A stretch of DNA of 64,000 bases from Panagrolaimus kolymaensis (lineage: Eukaryota; Nematoda; Chromadorea; Rhabditida; Panagrolaimidae), in the NCBI GenBank assembly GCA_028622995.1, contig JAJQJQ010000053.1:806001-870000 (forward strand). The letters are read 5' to 3'. The notes beneath the pieces were generated by a model, which was given only the letters and a program-made list of their open reading frames with translations, searched no databases and had not been told where the DNA came from. The position numbers and the translations under genes were made by a program. This document shows, one piece after another, positions 33,157 to 46,057 of the stretch; the first letter of the stretch is position 1; each line of letters starts with the position of its first letter.

Positions 33157-33411
33157 ATGAAGTTTCTTGCAATTTTCCTCGTCATTTTAATGATTGCTTT
33201 GGATGTTAACAGTTATGTAAGATTTATTAAAACCAACCATTTAATGCATGCCATTAAACGGACCTTTTAGATTATGAAGACCACAACAATAAATCCTCGT
33301 TTTTGCGATCCAGCTGGTATTTTTCGATGCCCCGAAACTCAAAAATGTATTGAGACATGTGGGAAAGAATATGGATGCGCTTATAAATGTGTATCAAATA
33401 ATAATAACTAA
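33157..33411 (+). CDS. Small secreted cysteine-rich peptide
   Basis: Exons 33157-33216 and 33271-33411, phase 0, give 66 residues. The first exon is a typical signal peptide (MKFLAIFLVILMIALDVNSY). The mature part has six cysteines with spacing C-x7-C-x5-C-x3-C-x5-C-x3-C, starting FCDPAGIFRC and ending CGKEYGCAYKC. An AATAAA signal follows at 33485. No named family was recognised. The size and even Cys number suggest three disulfides and an extracellular role such as a defence peptide, a protease inhibitor or a secreted effector. These alternatives cannot be separated from sequence. Confidence 0.7.
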
Positions 33412-34212
33412 ACTTTAAAATCCATCTCATTGTTTTTTGAGAATGTTTATGAAGGATCAATAATGTCAAAAAAAAAGAAAGATGAATAAAGTGTATTTAT
33501 TACTTGTTTTGTAATCAGTGATCGTTCAAATGAAAAACACCAATCTTTTGTAGTTGAAAAAAAAAAAGAAACAAGAAAAAGAAAAAGAAAATGTCAGCTA
33601 GAAAAAAGCTTTTAGTATGGTTTTTAAAAACAAAACTCACAAGCAATAGCACTTTGTGGATATTGTCCATATATAAAAGCAGCTAATAATGAATGGACAA
33701 CCAAAAAACTGTTGTGCCGGCAAAATTTAACGTTGATAAGTTTAATGAGTTCCACAAAATTAGTGAACATTGCTTGAACTGCTTCTTTTTCCAATCAACT
33801 AACAACAACAAAAATAAAGCGCTATTAAAAACGGAGAAAAAAGAGACTTATTTACATATTTACGAGGATAAAGTAATATGTTATTATGTTAGTGAGTATG
33901 ATGATGGTCGATTCTCATATTGCTCTTTCGATTACATATGAGTATGTAAGGTGTAAATCCAATGATTGTTTTGCACTTTCAAATGCTTCTCTGTATAAAG
34001 GTAAGAACTCAAAAAACAAAATAAAAAATGAAAGCTCTTATTAATCTTAAAAGAGAAAACAGTATTTGGCAAGAAAAGTTTATTCAAGCAAAAGGAAAAT
34101 ACAAAACTAAAAAAGACAATCAAAAGTGTAACAAAATACAGTCAAAATAACAGCTCAATACAAAAAGTAAAATAACAATCAAAAAATACAAACAAATACA
34201 AAAGGTAATCAA
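33412..34212. other. Intergenic with a weak 82-codon open frame
   Basis: A plus-strand frame at 33693-33941 has a TATA-like word just upstream and ends YYVSEYDDGRFSYCSFDYI, which looks somewhat coding. It lacks a signal peptide and any recognised domain, so I do not call it a gene. Confidence 0.3.
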
Positions 34213-34932
34213 TCAAATAGTGGAAATTCGAACATCAGATGAATGAAAAGTGATGCAAAGCTTCGGATACTTTTGGCTTGAAATAAGAACATGTCGTCGA
34301 TCATCTTCATATTCGAGGCAGCTTTCTAATCGAATGCTAAAATGAATAAAAGAGTTAGAAACAAGAAGTAAACGATACAAGCTGTAGCAATAAGCAAGCA
34401 GCAAATGGAAAACAAGGAAAACTTACTCAACATGATCCATCTTTGATAAACATCGAAGCAATTGATCCAAATACTTGCAAAGTTGAACAAACCATACTTT
34501 CGCTCGAAAATTGAAATTTCTTATTTTGAGATTGACCAGTTCGATGAGAGCTTTGGCATCAGCATGAGAAACAGAGATATCGATATCATGAATATGAGTA
34601 GGAAGCTTGTACACAATTGGCAGAGATAATGGAACACCAAAATGAGTAAGTTTGATTGAATATAAAGTTTTGCATTCATCTTCTTCCTTTCCACTATAAT
34701 CAGCTCCACGAACGGCAAGTTTTGAATGGATTGAAGAGCGATCAAAATATTCATCAGGTAAATACATAATTCGTTTCTTGGTATTCTTAGAAACTCGATG
34801 GACAAGATTTGAGGCGAATCGATTACATCGTGCGAGATCCAACGTTGTTTTCACATCAGCAATTTCAATAAATCTTCTTTGAATCACCCATGGAAGTCCA
34901 GGAAAATTGAACATTTCTTCATTCTTTGACAT
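34213..34932 (-). CDS. F-box-like protein
   Basis: Two minus-strand exons, 34932-34427 and 34336-34213, in phase, give 209 residues. The N-terminus has the F-box pattern of nematode proteins: FNFPGLPWVIQRRFIEIAD, then TTLDLARCNRFASNLVHRV, corresponding to the LP-x-x-x-hydrophobic start and the L-x-x-C-x-x-F helix. The rest resembles the variable substrate-binding region of nematode F-box proteins (for example LIELVNLKIRNFNFRAKVWF). Expected role: substrate adaptor of an SCF ubiquitin ligase, binding SKP1 through the F-box. Nematodes carry large, fast-evolving families of these, so no orthologue is proposed. Confidence 0.6.
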
Positions 34933-35909
34933 CTTTGAAAAGTAACAATAAACAATAGAAGAATATCAGCAAATACGATTCACAGCAAAAAGATCAAAAA
35001 GAAGACGATTGAGAAAAAAGTGAAGATTGAAAAATAATGATTTCTTTTTTGATTGAAGCTGCCAAAAATATTTGTGGCTTTTTACTTTGACCCAAAAAAT
35101 GCTCTAAGGTTATAACTAAAAAAATGCAATCACAAAAATGTCTTTGATCGTTGAAAAAGTTACTATTGTTGAAGAAAGTCGTGGCAGAATCCACTATTCT
35201 TTTGAAAAAACAAAGTTATATCGTAGAAACTCATTAGAAAATATTTGATGGTAAAAAAAGTTGGATTTACTGTACTTTTGCTAAAAATGTTTTTACAATA
35301 ACTGATATTTAGCTAAAAAAATATGTAAAGAGATATCTCCGAATAAATAGGATAAAATTCATTATGGCTGTCATAACCAACGATGCTTGTAACACGAACC
35401 TTGTGATTGAGAATCTTGGTTTAAAAAAATTGCTTTCATCTCTGGTGGTGGTTGGTTATTCACCTTTGTAAATTTGAACATATCTTTCTAATATTTTATA
35501 AGTGTTTATAATTGTTGGCACCTTTATTATGCTTAGCAGCTATCGACTTTTCGATTAATTTATTTAAATCGAATCAGCTATGGAATAACATTTTTTTTGG
35601 TTTTCTTTGAACATTTTAAAAATACCTTTTATTGAAAACATCGAAATTTCCATACCAATTTTTTTCTTCTTTATTTTTGTTGGCTTTCCATAAACTTTGA
35701 TATTGATATAAAAAAAATTCTTCTTTCTTTTTTTGGTTTTTCTCTTGTAAAAGAAAAGTCAAAAATAAAAATGTTATCAATTCATTTTGTTTGGTAAAAC
35801 ACAAAAAATATCATTCAATAAACTACACTGTTTTTTTTTCTTCACCTACCTATTTGATTGATTATTTTTTCGAATTAGTTGTTGAACCACAAATTTTTTT
35901 TCTTCTAAC
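34933..35909. other. Divergent intergenic region
   Basis: Upstream of both the F-box gene (minus) and the membrane protein gene (plus). No feature beyond AT-rich runs. Confidence 0.45.
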
Positions 35910-36539
35910 ATGTGGCAAAACATTCTTGGTGGCACCATTTTATTAGTATTCTCTTGCATCTTCCAATATTCTTATTTGGCAAATATAATTTTTTCATTTT
36001 TATTTAGTTTTGCAATAATTCGAGAATTTTGTCGTGGTTTTGGTTATGTTTACAAGCTCTCTCAAGGTTACTATCATTTTGAATGGTCAATATTTTTTAT
36101 TCTTTGTGGATTGAGTGGAGGTTCAAATATTTGTGGTTTAACAAGTTTATTTATTGGGTTGTTGACTACCACTTTGCATTCATATGAAATAATGAATTTT
36201 GGTTATTTTACTTTAGGTGAATTTAGCATGTTTGGAATTATGATGTCAATTTATGGAATTTTAAAATATTCATTTTATGGATCATTAACAAATTTGATAA
36301 TTATGTTGTTGTATCACATAAATTATGGAAACTATCATCCCAAAATTAAATTAATGGATGTTGTGTTATTTTCAATTTGTTTTTATTTTGGTTTATCATT
36401 TGGAATAATTCTTGAATTTAATAGGGACAACAATATGGTTAATTGTATCGCTTCTGGAATGTTTGTTTTAGGAATTTTAATGTATGCAAAAGATGCATAT
36501 TTCGCAAGACAAAAATTTTATAGTAAAATGCAACAATAA
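35910..36539 (+). CDS. Multipass membrane protein of unknown function
   Basis: Single open frame of 209 residues without introns. About six hydrophobic helices cover most of the length (for example GGTILLVFSCIFQYSYLA, NIIFSFLFSFAII, FFILCGLSGG, LMDVVLFSICFYFGLSFG). Charged loops are short, and the end is KDAYFARQKFYSKMQQ. Overall plan resembles small polytopic enzymes such as the YhhN/TMEM86 lysoplasmalogenases, but I cannot see that family's motifs, so this is only a comparison of topology. Start at 35910 is the first ATG of the frame. Confidence 0.5.
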   Translation: MWQNILGGTILLVFSCIFQYSYLANIIFSFLFSFAIIREFCRGFGYVYKLSQGYYHFEWSIFFILCGLSGGSNICGLTSLFIGLLTTTLHSYEIMNFGYFTLGEFSMFGIMMSIYGILKYSFYGSLTNLIIMLLYHINYGNYHPKIKLMDVVLFSICFYFGLSFGIILEFNRDNNMVNCIASGMFVLGILMYAKDAYFARQKFYSKMQQ

Positions 36540-37010
36540 AAGATTTGAAAATTTGATGTTTTTTCTTTTGCTGTTGTTTTATATTTAGATTTTCAAGAAG
36601 CTTTAAAACTTGCTTAATTTTTCATTGAAAAACAAAGTCTCACCTTTTTTTGTTGCTGCGATCCTTAATTTCAAATTTTCTCTTCGTGTATCTCAAAAAA
36701 ATGCGATGTAAAAGTTTTTTTTAAAAATATTAAATAAAAGTAATAAAAGTTTATAGGCAAAAATAAAGAAACAATAATAATAATAACGAATTTAAAAAAT
36801 GAGGGAAAACAATAAAAATTTCCAAAAAAAAGAAGGAAAAAAAGCAGCAGCATCAAAAAAAATAATCATGGAACTGAATGAAACCAGTAAAAAAAAGAGG
36901 CGATGATGGTGAAGTGTTGAGATTCAACTACTACAAAAATTTAGAGGAGGAGAGCAAAGAAAAAATCAGTGAAAAGATAATCAAAATTATGTTTAAAAAA
37001 ATATATTATA
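36540..37010. other. Convergent intergenic
   Basis: 3' flanks of the membrane protein gene and of the ceramide kinase gene. A-rich on the plus strand. Nothing recognised. Confidence 0.45.
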
Positions 37011-39570
37011 TTAACTCGTATAAATGAGGTTAGAAACTTTTGAAGACGTCGTGCAACAATAACATCGACGATAATGTTTATCTTCAAGATCAATTTCACG
37101 ACCAAAATATTTTATAAGTGAAGGATGCACACGAAAGTGTAAAGTTTTATCAGCAGGTTGTGGAAGGATTTCTGAAAAAAAAATTCATTTTAAAAGTTTG
37201 AGTTCGATTAAGGTGATAGTAACACAAAAATGAAAAATATTGCCAAAATTGAGTTACTCTCCCATTTTGATAGTAAAGCAAAAATAACAATATTTTTAAA
37301 TATGGAATCAGTTTTGGGGAATTTTTTAAGGATAAATTTTTAATGGTATGATTTTCCAAGCTTTTTTTAAAAGATTTACCTCCATCAAGATTCCATGCGC
37401 CTTGAATATTTTGTTCAAGATCATGATGGTGTTCATCACCCAATAAAGCTCCAGGAGTAAATGACCATCGTTTAACTCGATAACAATAAAGTGAACTTTC
37501 AAGTTGAGTTAAATTTTTTCCACCATACATTGCAACTTTTCTCATAACACTTAAATTTGTGCATCTTGATACTTTTGGAAGTAATGCAAGATCCATCGAC
37601 CCATCACCCACTCCTGTATTTGGTGCAAGGCCATATGGAGTAAATGGTGAAACACATGGTATCACACTGAAAAAAAATGATGGTGAATAAAAAGAATAAA
37701 AATAAGACAAAAAAATTATGTTTACCAACAAATAATATGAGTGAAATCTGTTGTCCAATGAAATGGATATAATTGATCTGATTTATTCCTGAAAATCAAA
37801 ATTGATAAAGTTGCAAAAGGGAAAAACAATAAAGAAGCTGCTTTACTAATTTTTTTTGATATTCTATGGCAAGATTACTGTAAAAACAATCAAAGAAAGT
37901 AACAAGATTTTTCAAAATATTGTTAAAAGATTGTTACACTATCACAGTAAATAAATTTTGCAAAACAATTGTTGAAAGATTGTTACTATCAGAGTAATCT
38001 AATTTAGTAAAATATTGCCAAAAAAAATTTGCACGCAACAACAACAAAATTTTTTTATGTGCGCTTCTCTTTTATTACTATTTTCGCTTATTTTTGAATA
38101 ATAAAACTAAACTTACCCATCACAATATTCGCATGGTTTTTTACATTCAGGTAATTCAATGGGTTGTTTAGCTGTTTCTCCATCATTTAAACAAAATGCA
38201 ATTCGACCAAAATATGATGGATGTCGAATGGTTGTTCGCAAAGCAGACCATTGATAACGAATGGGACCAAGATATCGATATTTTTCTGAATCCCTTAAAA
38301 CATCCCCCAACCATCCATATGAAATAGCATTAGCAGATATTCTCAATAAATTATTTCCTTCATGAACCGTGCAAACATCCACGGAACATTTAGATCCAAC
38401 TGCAATATGAACAGCAGCGGTGGGGCAATCATCCACGCCATGAACGGAAGAAACAATGGAATTTGCTGAACCTGCTCCAATAATTCCAAATCGAACTGGA
38501 GGTTTTGCAAGAGCGGCAATATTTATATCACGTATATCTTTTTCATTTTCAATTTGAATTCGAATCACGATTGAACAAAGGCATTCATTAAAAAGTCCAT
38601 CGCCTCCAACTGAAACCACTCCATCGATGGTTGTCCATTCATCTTTTTCAATTTCTTGTAAAATATCATATGCGTGATTAGCTCGTTCTGTTAATACCAC
38701 TCGACGTTTAATATTTGCTAATGCAAGGATTGGGTCGACCTAAAAATAAATAACACATCATTAAAATGGAAAGTAATATATTTTTAACAATATTTTCAAA
38801 ATTTTTGTTACTATCTTTAAAATTTCATAAATCTTTTATCAACTTACTTGTTTATCATAAATCGATTTAGCTCTGCCTTTTCCACCATAGGGATTAATAA
38901 AAATGAGCAAATTTTTTGGTCTTGGTTCATATTCATGCAATACCGTTTGCAACAAATCAATCCATTGATTTTTATCATGGGTGGTTGTAAATAAAATGGT
39001 TGCTTCACGAATTCTCCAAATATACACATTTTTTCGAACCGCATAATAAATAAATATTGCATTGGGTTGTTTTTTATCTGAAGCTGTATCATCAGGTATT
39101 GGACTTTTGGGTAAACCTCCACTAAGTTTCACTCTCGAATTTCTTATTGCTAAAATTTCCGAAAAGCTTATCGTCATTTTATATTTTGTTGGAGTTGAAT
39201 CATTTCTGAAAAAAAAAGAATTAGTTAGAATTTGAACAATAGAAATTCCAAAATTTGCTGTGAAGAAGCAAGCAACTTTAGAAACTTCAAGCAAAAAGTT
39301 TCCCCAAATTCCAAAAATATAAAATACTAACTTTAGCAACGTTAATTCCAATTTTTTATCCGTTTCATCAAAAGATAAACGATGAAATTTTCCATCCGTT
39401 GATTTTACGATTGCACTTAAAAGGGTATGAGTTTCAACTTTAGGATGCAGCAATAATGTTGGTTCACCATCTTCTGAAATAATTATTGCCGTAGATTTAT
39501 TTGAATTATCATTTTTTTCTTGTAATGAATTTAATGGCACTTTTTCCACTTCTGTCGTCATTTCATCCAT
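37011..39570 (-). CDS. Ceramide kinase (CERK family)
   Basis: Six minus-strand exons, 39570-39332, 39205-38848, 38739-38117, 37788-37726, 37666-37380 and 37171-37011, give about 576 residues. Seen: an N-terminal PH-like region; the diacylglycerol-kinase-type catalytic core beginning NLLIFINPYGGKGRA; VVSVGGDGLFNE with the nucleotide-binding GGDG at about residues 244-247; GIIGAGSANSIV; HGVDD with TAAVHIAVG; YGWLGDVLRDSEKYR; GVGDGSMDLAL; AWNLDGGE. The Cys-rich CYCC near residue 560 is typical of ceramide kinases. The reaction expected is ATP-dependent phosphorylation of ceramide to ceramide-1-phosphate at Golgi or plasma membrane. Length is close to human CERK. No lesion was found. Confidence 0.9.
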
Positions 39571-42500
39571 CCTTAAAAAATATTTATGAGAATAAATAAA
39601 TAATTTAAATATTTTTAAAATAAAAATCCGAAAAAAAGCGAAACAGATAGAAAAATAAAATAATTATATGGGGCAAAAGTTAATAAAAAAAAGAGAAGAA
39701 AAAAGTCGATTTTAGGCTATAAATTTTTGATATAAAAAAATAAAAATTGTTATCAAAAAGCCTAAAAGTAAGGCGAAGAAGGTGGCGCCAAAAATGGGGA
39801 CAGGTGCAAGAAGTTAGCTAGTGAATGTGTGATGCCTAAGGCTAGTTATGGAACTTCAAGAAAAAATCAAAAGTTCGCCTTTTAAATGAAACTCGAAAAA
39901 CTTTTTCCAAACCCAATCAAAACAAAATAAACTTTTCTTTCTCAAGGAAAAAAAAATATGGCAAAAATTTCTAAGATAAAAACTTTGAAGGAAAAAAGAA
40001 AAATGTGAATGAAAGAAAAATTAAAAAACTTTATAAAAAAAGTGGATTCAAAAATAAAAGTTAAAAATACACGCAAAGTTAGCTAGCTCTCATTGAAATT
40101 TAAGAAAAAAAAGTATTTTAGTTTTATATTGGGCGCTTGCTTTATTTATTGGAACAAGCTGGTTGGTAGTAGCAGTGATGGTGGTTGGTATCTAAGGAGT
40201 CGTATGAATAATAAATTATTTTTTATTTAAAAAAAATATTGTGTCTCGCTTTCATTCATAAATATATATTTTTTTGTATGTTTGTTTTTGCGAGGGGCAA
40301 AGCTGAAAACACAAAGAAATGAAGAGAAAAAAAAGAGAATTAAAATTAAAGTTTAAAAAAGGGAAACACATTTTTTAAAAAGATTTAATGTAAAAATGAT
40401 TTAAGGCATTTATAAAAGGTAAAATTATAAATATTTATTAAATTTATTTGAAACCCTTTTTTTGAATTCATTAAAAATGCGTTTAAATGAAAAAAATATA
40501 TATTTGACTTTGGCCTTCAAAAACAACGGGCTGTTGTTTAACGCAATTGCAATAGATGCAATGCAAACAGGTTTTAATTCAGTGTCCTTCTTCCCCACCA
40601 ATAAAAAAAGAAAAAAGAAGAATTGATTTAGGCTAAAGCGTCATCAAAAAAAATGTAATTCAAGCTTCTTTTTTTTATTTTATAATTTGTTTTCTTTTTT
40701 GAAGCTATAAAATTATGCGTGATTTTTTGAGGGAATTTTAAAGTCTAACTTCTTTGAGAAACTATGAATGTGTGCGTAAATGTGAAACTCAAAATTCGAG
40801 AATAGAAAGGTTAAAAGTCATATTCATTATAATTATCTGAATCGTTTGAAAGACTAAAAATATATACAAAACCGAAAAAACTTTAAGCAAGAAAAATTTT
40901 GGATTCGGTAAAGTGAAGAAAAAAAAACAATCAATTTTAGGAAAGGTCAATCCACTAACCTTGGATTGATTTAGAATAATAAAAGTTGGAGCTAAAAGTA
41001 CCCATCTAATGAGTTTCTTCTCCTTATTTTTTGCCAACAAAATAAAAAAATTTACACTTTTTAGTGGAAAAGTTATTTTTTGTTTATCAGCCAACACAAT
41101 AAAAAAGGGTGAAGGTTGTTCAGGAACTGAGTAATAGTGATAAGGCAAAACCCAATATTGGGGGGAAAATTCAAAAACAAAAAACAACGTAAAAAATCAA
41201 TTTAATAGTGGGTTAAATTTTAAATTAGATTAAAAAGCATACGATTGACAATAATAACCTTTCGAGAAAAAATGCAAAAACCCATCAACAACACAAAAAA
41301 AACAGACTAAAAACGCATATTTTATTTTTTGATTACAAAATTTTCACCAACAAAAAATAGTTAAGTTTTTTACTTTTTTTTCTTCATTTTGTTAAAAAAT
41401 GAATCATAAATGGTGGCTGCTGTCACAACAACAAAAAAATATTATTGATTGACTTTTTTTAAACGAAACAAAAAGTTACGAAGCACTTAAAAATGTTGTC
41501 GGCGAAAAAGTTAGTTTGTTACAATGGATCAGAATTTTTTTTTAAACAGATGCGACAATCGAGAGAAAAAAAAATAAAGAAAAAGAAATTGGAAAAATTA
41601 GTCAGATTTTTGGCAGAAAAAAAAATAAAAATCATCAAAAGCCTTCCGCCAGCCAGCCACGTCAAAATTGAATCAATTTTTAAAATAAAAAAAAAAAATG
41701 CAAACAGAGAAAATTTAAATGCAAAAATTTTTTATAAAAAAAGCTCTTTTTTGGTTGATGGATAAATCATAAACATTTTTTTATAGTCGAGTGTACAAAG
41801 AGTTAAGAATAAATTAGAAAAATGAAAGTTTGGAAGTAACCAAAGAGAAACAAAAAAAAATTCAGCAAGTGTTTCAAATAAAAAGACGGAGAAACAATAA
41901 AATCAATGAAGCTGAAGGGCGTTAACCTAAAATGTCAAAAAGTCACATTCCAAGAAAAATTTGAACCAAAGTATTTGTTAGATTCAATGACCTCGAATAA
42001 AACTCATAAACCAATAAATTAAAACGCGAAAAAAATCTTTTAAACAATTTTATGGAATGTTAGTTAGTTCTAAACTTTAACACACAAAAAAAATAAGAGA
42101 GAAAATGGAAAAGAAAATTTCTTTCTTCAGTTTTTGGGTTTTTGTATTTATAAAGTTATTAAAATTAAATCAAAGGAGTAAATTTGATTAAAGTATGTTT
42201 TATATTTCTGCTCAGGAGCTAAATAATATTCTTTCAATAAATAGTTAATAAGATTATCTAATTCCACCTCCATAAATTAAATCCAATAAATTAAAAAAAA
42301 AGGTCAAAAAATTAAACTCCAAACAAAAGCTTTTCGATCAAAACCATCATCCATCGCTGACACACACAAAAAAAGGGGAAAAGAAAAATTCTATGCGACA
42401 AAATTGAAAAATCAATCAAACTACGACAAACAAAGACAACAAAATAAATCGATCAGCAACGAGAAAAAAAAAGTCTTTTCTCTTCGCCTACTCTTATGTT

Positions 42501-43752
42501 GTTAGTTTTTTTCCCGCTCATTGCTGCTGTTGTCGTCGTTTTTGCAAACAACGTTGAAAAATAAAAAATAAAAATGGAGCACACATTATTTTTTTAGTGG
42601 TTTAGTTTTTTTTTTCTCGCGCCTTTTAGATGGAAACAATAAAAATAAAGATCATCACTCGACAAAAAAAAACAACTACCGAACTTCCTGTATTTGAGAG
42701 TTTTAGGAAGTCTCAAAAAAAAGAAAGAAGATCCTTTTTGGTTTTTCCTATTTCCTTCTTCTTCGTTTTTTTGTTGTTAGAAGAAAAAAACAACAACATT
42801 TGACAATGTCAAATTCAAATGTTATTTTAGCTGTTGACTTCCAAGAAAAAAAAAATAAACCGCAGCCAGAAAAAAAAAAAGCAGTAGTTTAGTTCCAACT
42901 TGCAACAACCAAGCTTGGAACATAAAAAGATAGCAACAACAAAAAATAGAGTGAGAAAAAAAATGTGAACGACAAACTCCACCAAAATAAGAAAGGCACT
43001 TTTTTGTTTTTTTTGAATTGAATTCAATGTAAGAGAAAAAAAACTAAACATGAAAAAAATTAGAAATAAACAAAAATGAATGAATGAAATTTGTTTTTTG
43101 TTATTAAAAACACAAATAAAAAAATACATAGAAAGCTTCCAAAAAAATAAAATAAGTTTTGGGTTGGTTGGTTGTTCAATGAGTTCATTCGGATGCCCGT
43201 TTGTTCATCATCTATGAGGAACAACAAAGCATTCCAGGTGTGGTTTTTTGACATCAGTAGTAGTGTCCATGGAAATATGCTTCTTACAATAGAAAACGAT
43301 TTAGTAATGTATTAGGTAATCAAACATAGAGTATTTGGTAATTTTACTGTTGAAAAATGAAAATCCTTAATTAGTTTTTTTGTTTGTTAAATAATTTGCT
43401 ATTCTTTCTTTACATATTTACTTTTTCAATTCAACTTTTATTCCTCATTTTTGGAATTGGTTGATATGTTACAATATATGGTGGCATAATGGTATCATTG
43501 TCATAGCCTAAAATGTTTGCTTGCTTCCTCCATTTTTTATTTGTTCATTCGTTCGTTCATTCATTGCTATCGGTTGATTTTATTGTAGCTGTTTTCTAAA
43601 AACTTCATGTAAATTTTTGCATAACATTAATATTTTGTTTTTCTTCTTTCAAAATTCACAATCATTCATTCATTCATTTACCTCCGCCGCCAAGAAAACG
43701 AGAACATTGTTTGAAATTTTTTTGTTTGTTTGTGTTTGCTGAAGAATAAAAA
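39571..43752. other. 4.2-kb gene-free region between divergent genes
   Basis: No exon with family resemblance was found on either strand. From about 39.6 to 43.1 kb the plus strand is A-rich (minus strand T-rich), and after about 43.3 kb it becomes T-rich. So the T-rich strand is the sense strand of the gene each half leads into. CAAC/ACAAC runs and poly-A tracts are frequent. Regulatory DNA and outrons of the two divergent genes are the simplest content. Confidence 0.4.
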
Positions 43753-45265
43753 ATGGCATCTAATCGTGAAACAAAATCGGATGGAATTGAAAGGCCTCGT
43801 CGACGAAGAAAACGTGGAGAACAAAAAACTCAAGAGGATGGAACGCTTGATGCTGAGAACACTACAGCTCGGTAAGAATATTTTTTGTTTATTATTACAT
43901 TGTTTTACAAAGATAAAATATTTTATAGTGGAACTAAACCTTCTACTGGTGGAAGTCGAACAAAAGGTTCAAGAAAATCTGGTGGAACACGAAAAGGTTG
44001 TACTGTTTTACCTCCTCAACCTCCTGTCGTACTAGGAAAGAATGTGGTAACTACGGAAGTTGAAGCAGCCATGGCAGATTTTGTTAAAAACACCCTTGCA
44101 AAAGGTTGGTTTATATTTATCTTTTCTTTCGTAACTAACTTATTGGTTCTTTCAGGAGTAGCTGGAATACGAAAAGAATTTGCTGAATTGAAAGTTTATA
44201 CTGCGCCAGAATACAAATTTGAAGCATTTACAGCCAATACTCCAAGAAATAGATACAAAGATGTCGTCTGCCTTGATGCCTCTCGTGTTGTTCTAACTTT
44301 GAATGTTCCACCAGAATCTGAATATGTTCATGCAAATTCAATCAAATTAGAAGGCCTCGATCGACAATACATAGCTACTCAAGGACCTTTAGGTTAGTTG
44401 TTTTTTATTGCTTTATTCATTTGTAATATGTTTGCTTGTTTGCAGAATCAACAATACCTGATTTTTGGCGCTTGGTTCATCAAGAATGTGCAACATCCGT
44501 GGTTATGCTTACTAAATGCATTGAAGATGGAAAAAACAAATGTTCTCAATATTTTCCTGAAGCCAATGCATACAAAAATTATGGTTGTATGTTTGTGAAC
44601 AACAAAAAAACTGAAACTGGCGATGATAAACTTTTAACTCATACAATTGAAGCTCTTCCTGATGGTTGCAGTAACTCAACGGTTGTAAAACTTCTTCAAA
44701 TGAATGATTGGCCTGATCGAGGTTTGCTGCTGCTTTTTTGATTAACATGACTTACTCTTGCAATTTTAGGTGTTCCTGAAAAACCAATGTGTGTTTTACG
44801 TCTAATACGAGCTATTCCTCCTGGTCTTTGTATTGTATGTTTTTTACTTAAAATTTGGAAAATCCTTTAATGAAAGCTTTTTTAGATTCATTGCTCAGCG
44901 GGTATCGGTCGTACAGGTACTGTAATCCTCATCGATGCTCTCATCAGTCGACTTCTAAAAGGACAAAATTGTTGTGTTAAAGAAATGTTCCAATCTCTTA
45001 GAAATCAAAGGGCCAGCGCCGTTCGTAAGTTCATCCTTTATTTGTAAACATGATTTCCTAAAACGTTGACAATTTTAGAAACTGAAGCTCAATATGTTCT
45101 TATTCACACCTGTGTTCTCGAATACATACGAGTATGTTTATTTGTTTTATTTTTACTTGTATCATTATTACTTCATGATTAATTTTTTAGGCAAAGCTGC
45201 CAGCTCAATATCGTCAATCTGCTCAAACGTTCGCTGATGAAGTAAAGAAATCAAATATGGTCTAA
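43753..45265 (+). CDS. Protein tyrosine phosphatase (nematode-expanded type)
   Basis: Eight exons: 43753-43871, 43929-44104, 44156-44392, 44446-44721, 44770-44834, 44886-45024, 45079-45131, 45191-45265; all phases agree, 379 residues. A basic N-terminus (PRRRRKRGEQK, SRTKGSRKSGGTRKG) precedes a full PTP domain: NRYKDVVCLD (pTyr loop region), YIATQGPL, WPDRG at 266-270 (WPD-loop Asp), HCSAGIGRTG with catalytic Cys294, and LRNQRASAVQTEAQY (Q-loop). All catalytic residues are present, so it should hydrolyse phosphotyrosine. Compact single-domain PTPs with Lys/Arg-rich N-termini are a large nematode family, often germline or sperm enriched; that expression is inference here. Confidence 0.9.
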
Positions 45266-46057
45266 TTTAACAATATTTATCATCATAAAATTTATTTATA
45301 AATTCAACAAAGTATATATGTAAAAATAAAACAGATTAACGTTTTTATTCTTGACTTGTAATTTCAAACCATTGTCTAATAGTTTTGAGAAGTATGAGCA
45401 TTTAATGCAGAGTTGCTTATATTTCTGAGCATTGTATTATTTTCCCAATAAACCTTGTTGTAAGTATGTTTATATATGACATAAACCTCAACAGTGGATG
45501 AACATCGCAATTTAACTATCGGTTTTGAATCTTATTCCCAATCATAAACTGGAGAAATAACCTTGTATGAGATTGAATATGCCTTATGCTTAAAAGGACC
45601 AAAAAAATGTTAAAGCAAAGAAGAACAAACGGAAGTTTTTGCTTTCTTACAATTGCAAAAGCTTGTATGTACTTTTATGACATAGTCTAATCCTGATTAA
45701 CTACGAAAACAAACAATTTTACTAACATTTATTAAAACCAACAAGAAAATAATACAAAAAAGAACAGTCAAGTATTTCGCCGTTAAAAACAAGAAACGAC
45801 TCAGCCGGACACTTGGATGAAAAGGCGGCACCTGTAACGCTCTTCAGCGGCTGAGCTTCATGTTACAGTAGCACATTGTTATGATATTGCTTCAGGCGTT
45901 TCCACCTATTTCGCAAACTATAAACAACAACATAAGCGTTTTCACATCATTATTTGATACATCTGCGCTGTCAAACCTGAAAACAGAAAGTGAAACTTAA
46001 TGAACAAAAAAGAATACGTAGACTTTCCAGAGTAACATCGATTTCTTGACACAGTGG
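45266..46057. other. Intergenic with locally higher GC
   Basis: 45.76-45.90 kb has noticeably more G+C than its surroundings (gcggcacctgtaacg, ttcagcggctgagc). On the minus strand a tttcag acceptor is followed by a short open stretch (FDSADVSNNDVKTLMLLFIV). It may be a further relic of the decayed acidic gene upstream. Confidence 0.3.

Noticed and set aside
34521..34805. 94-codon minus-strand frame overlapping the F-box gene
   Set aside because: Shadow in another frame of the F-box-like exon, which has consistent splicing and a recognisable domain.
40789..41187. 132-codon minus-strand open frame in the 4-kb gap
   Set aside because: Phe/Leu-rich product of T-runs; no motif and no adjacent exon.
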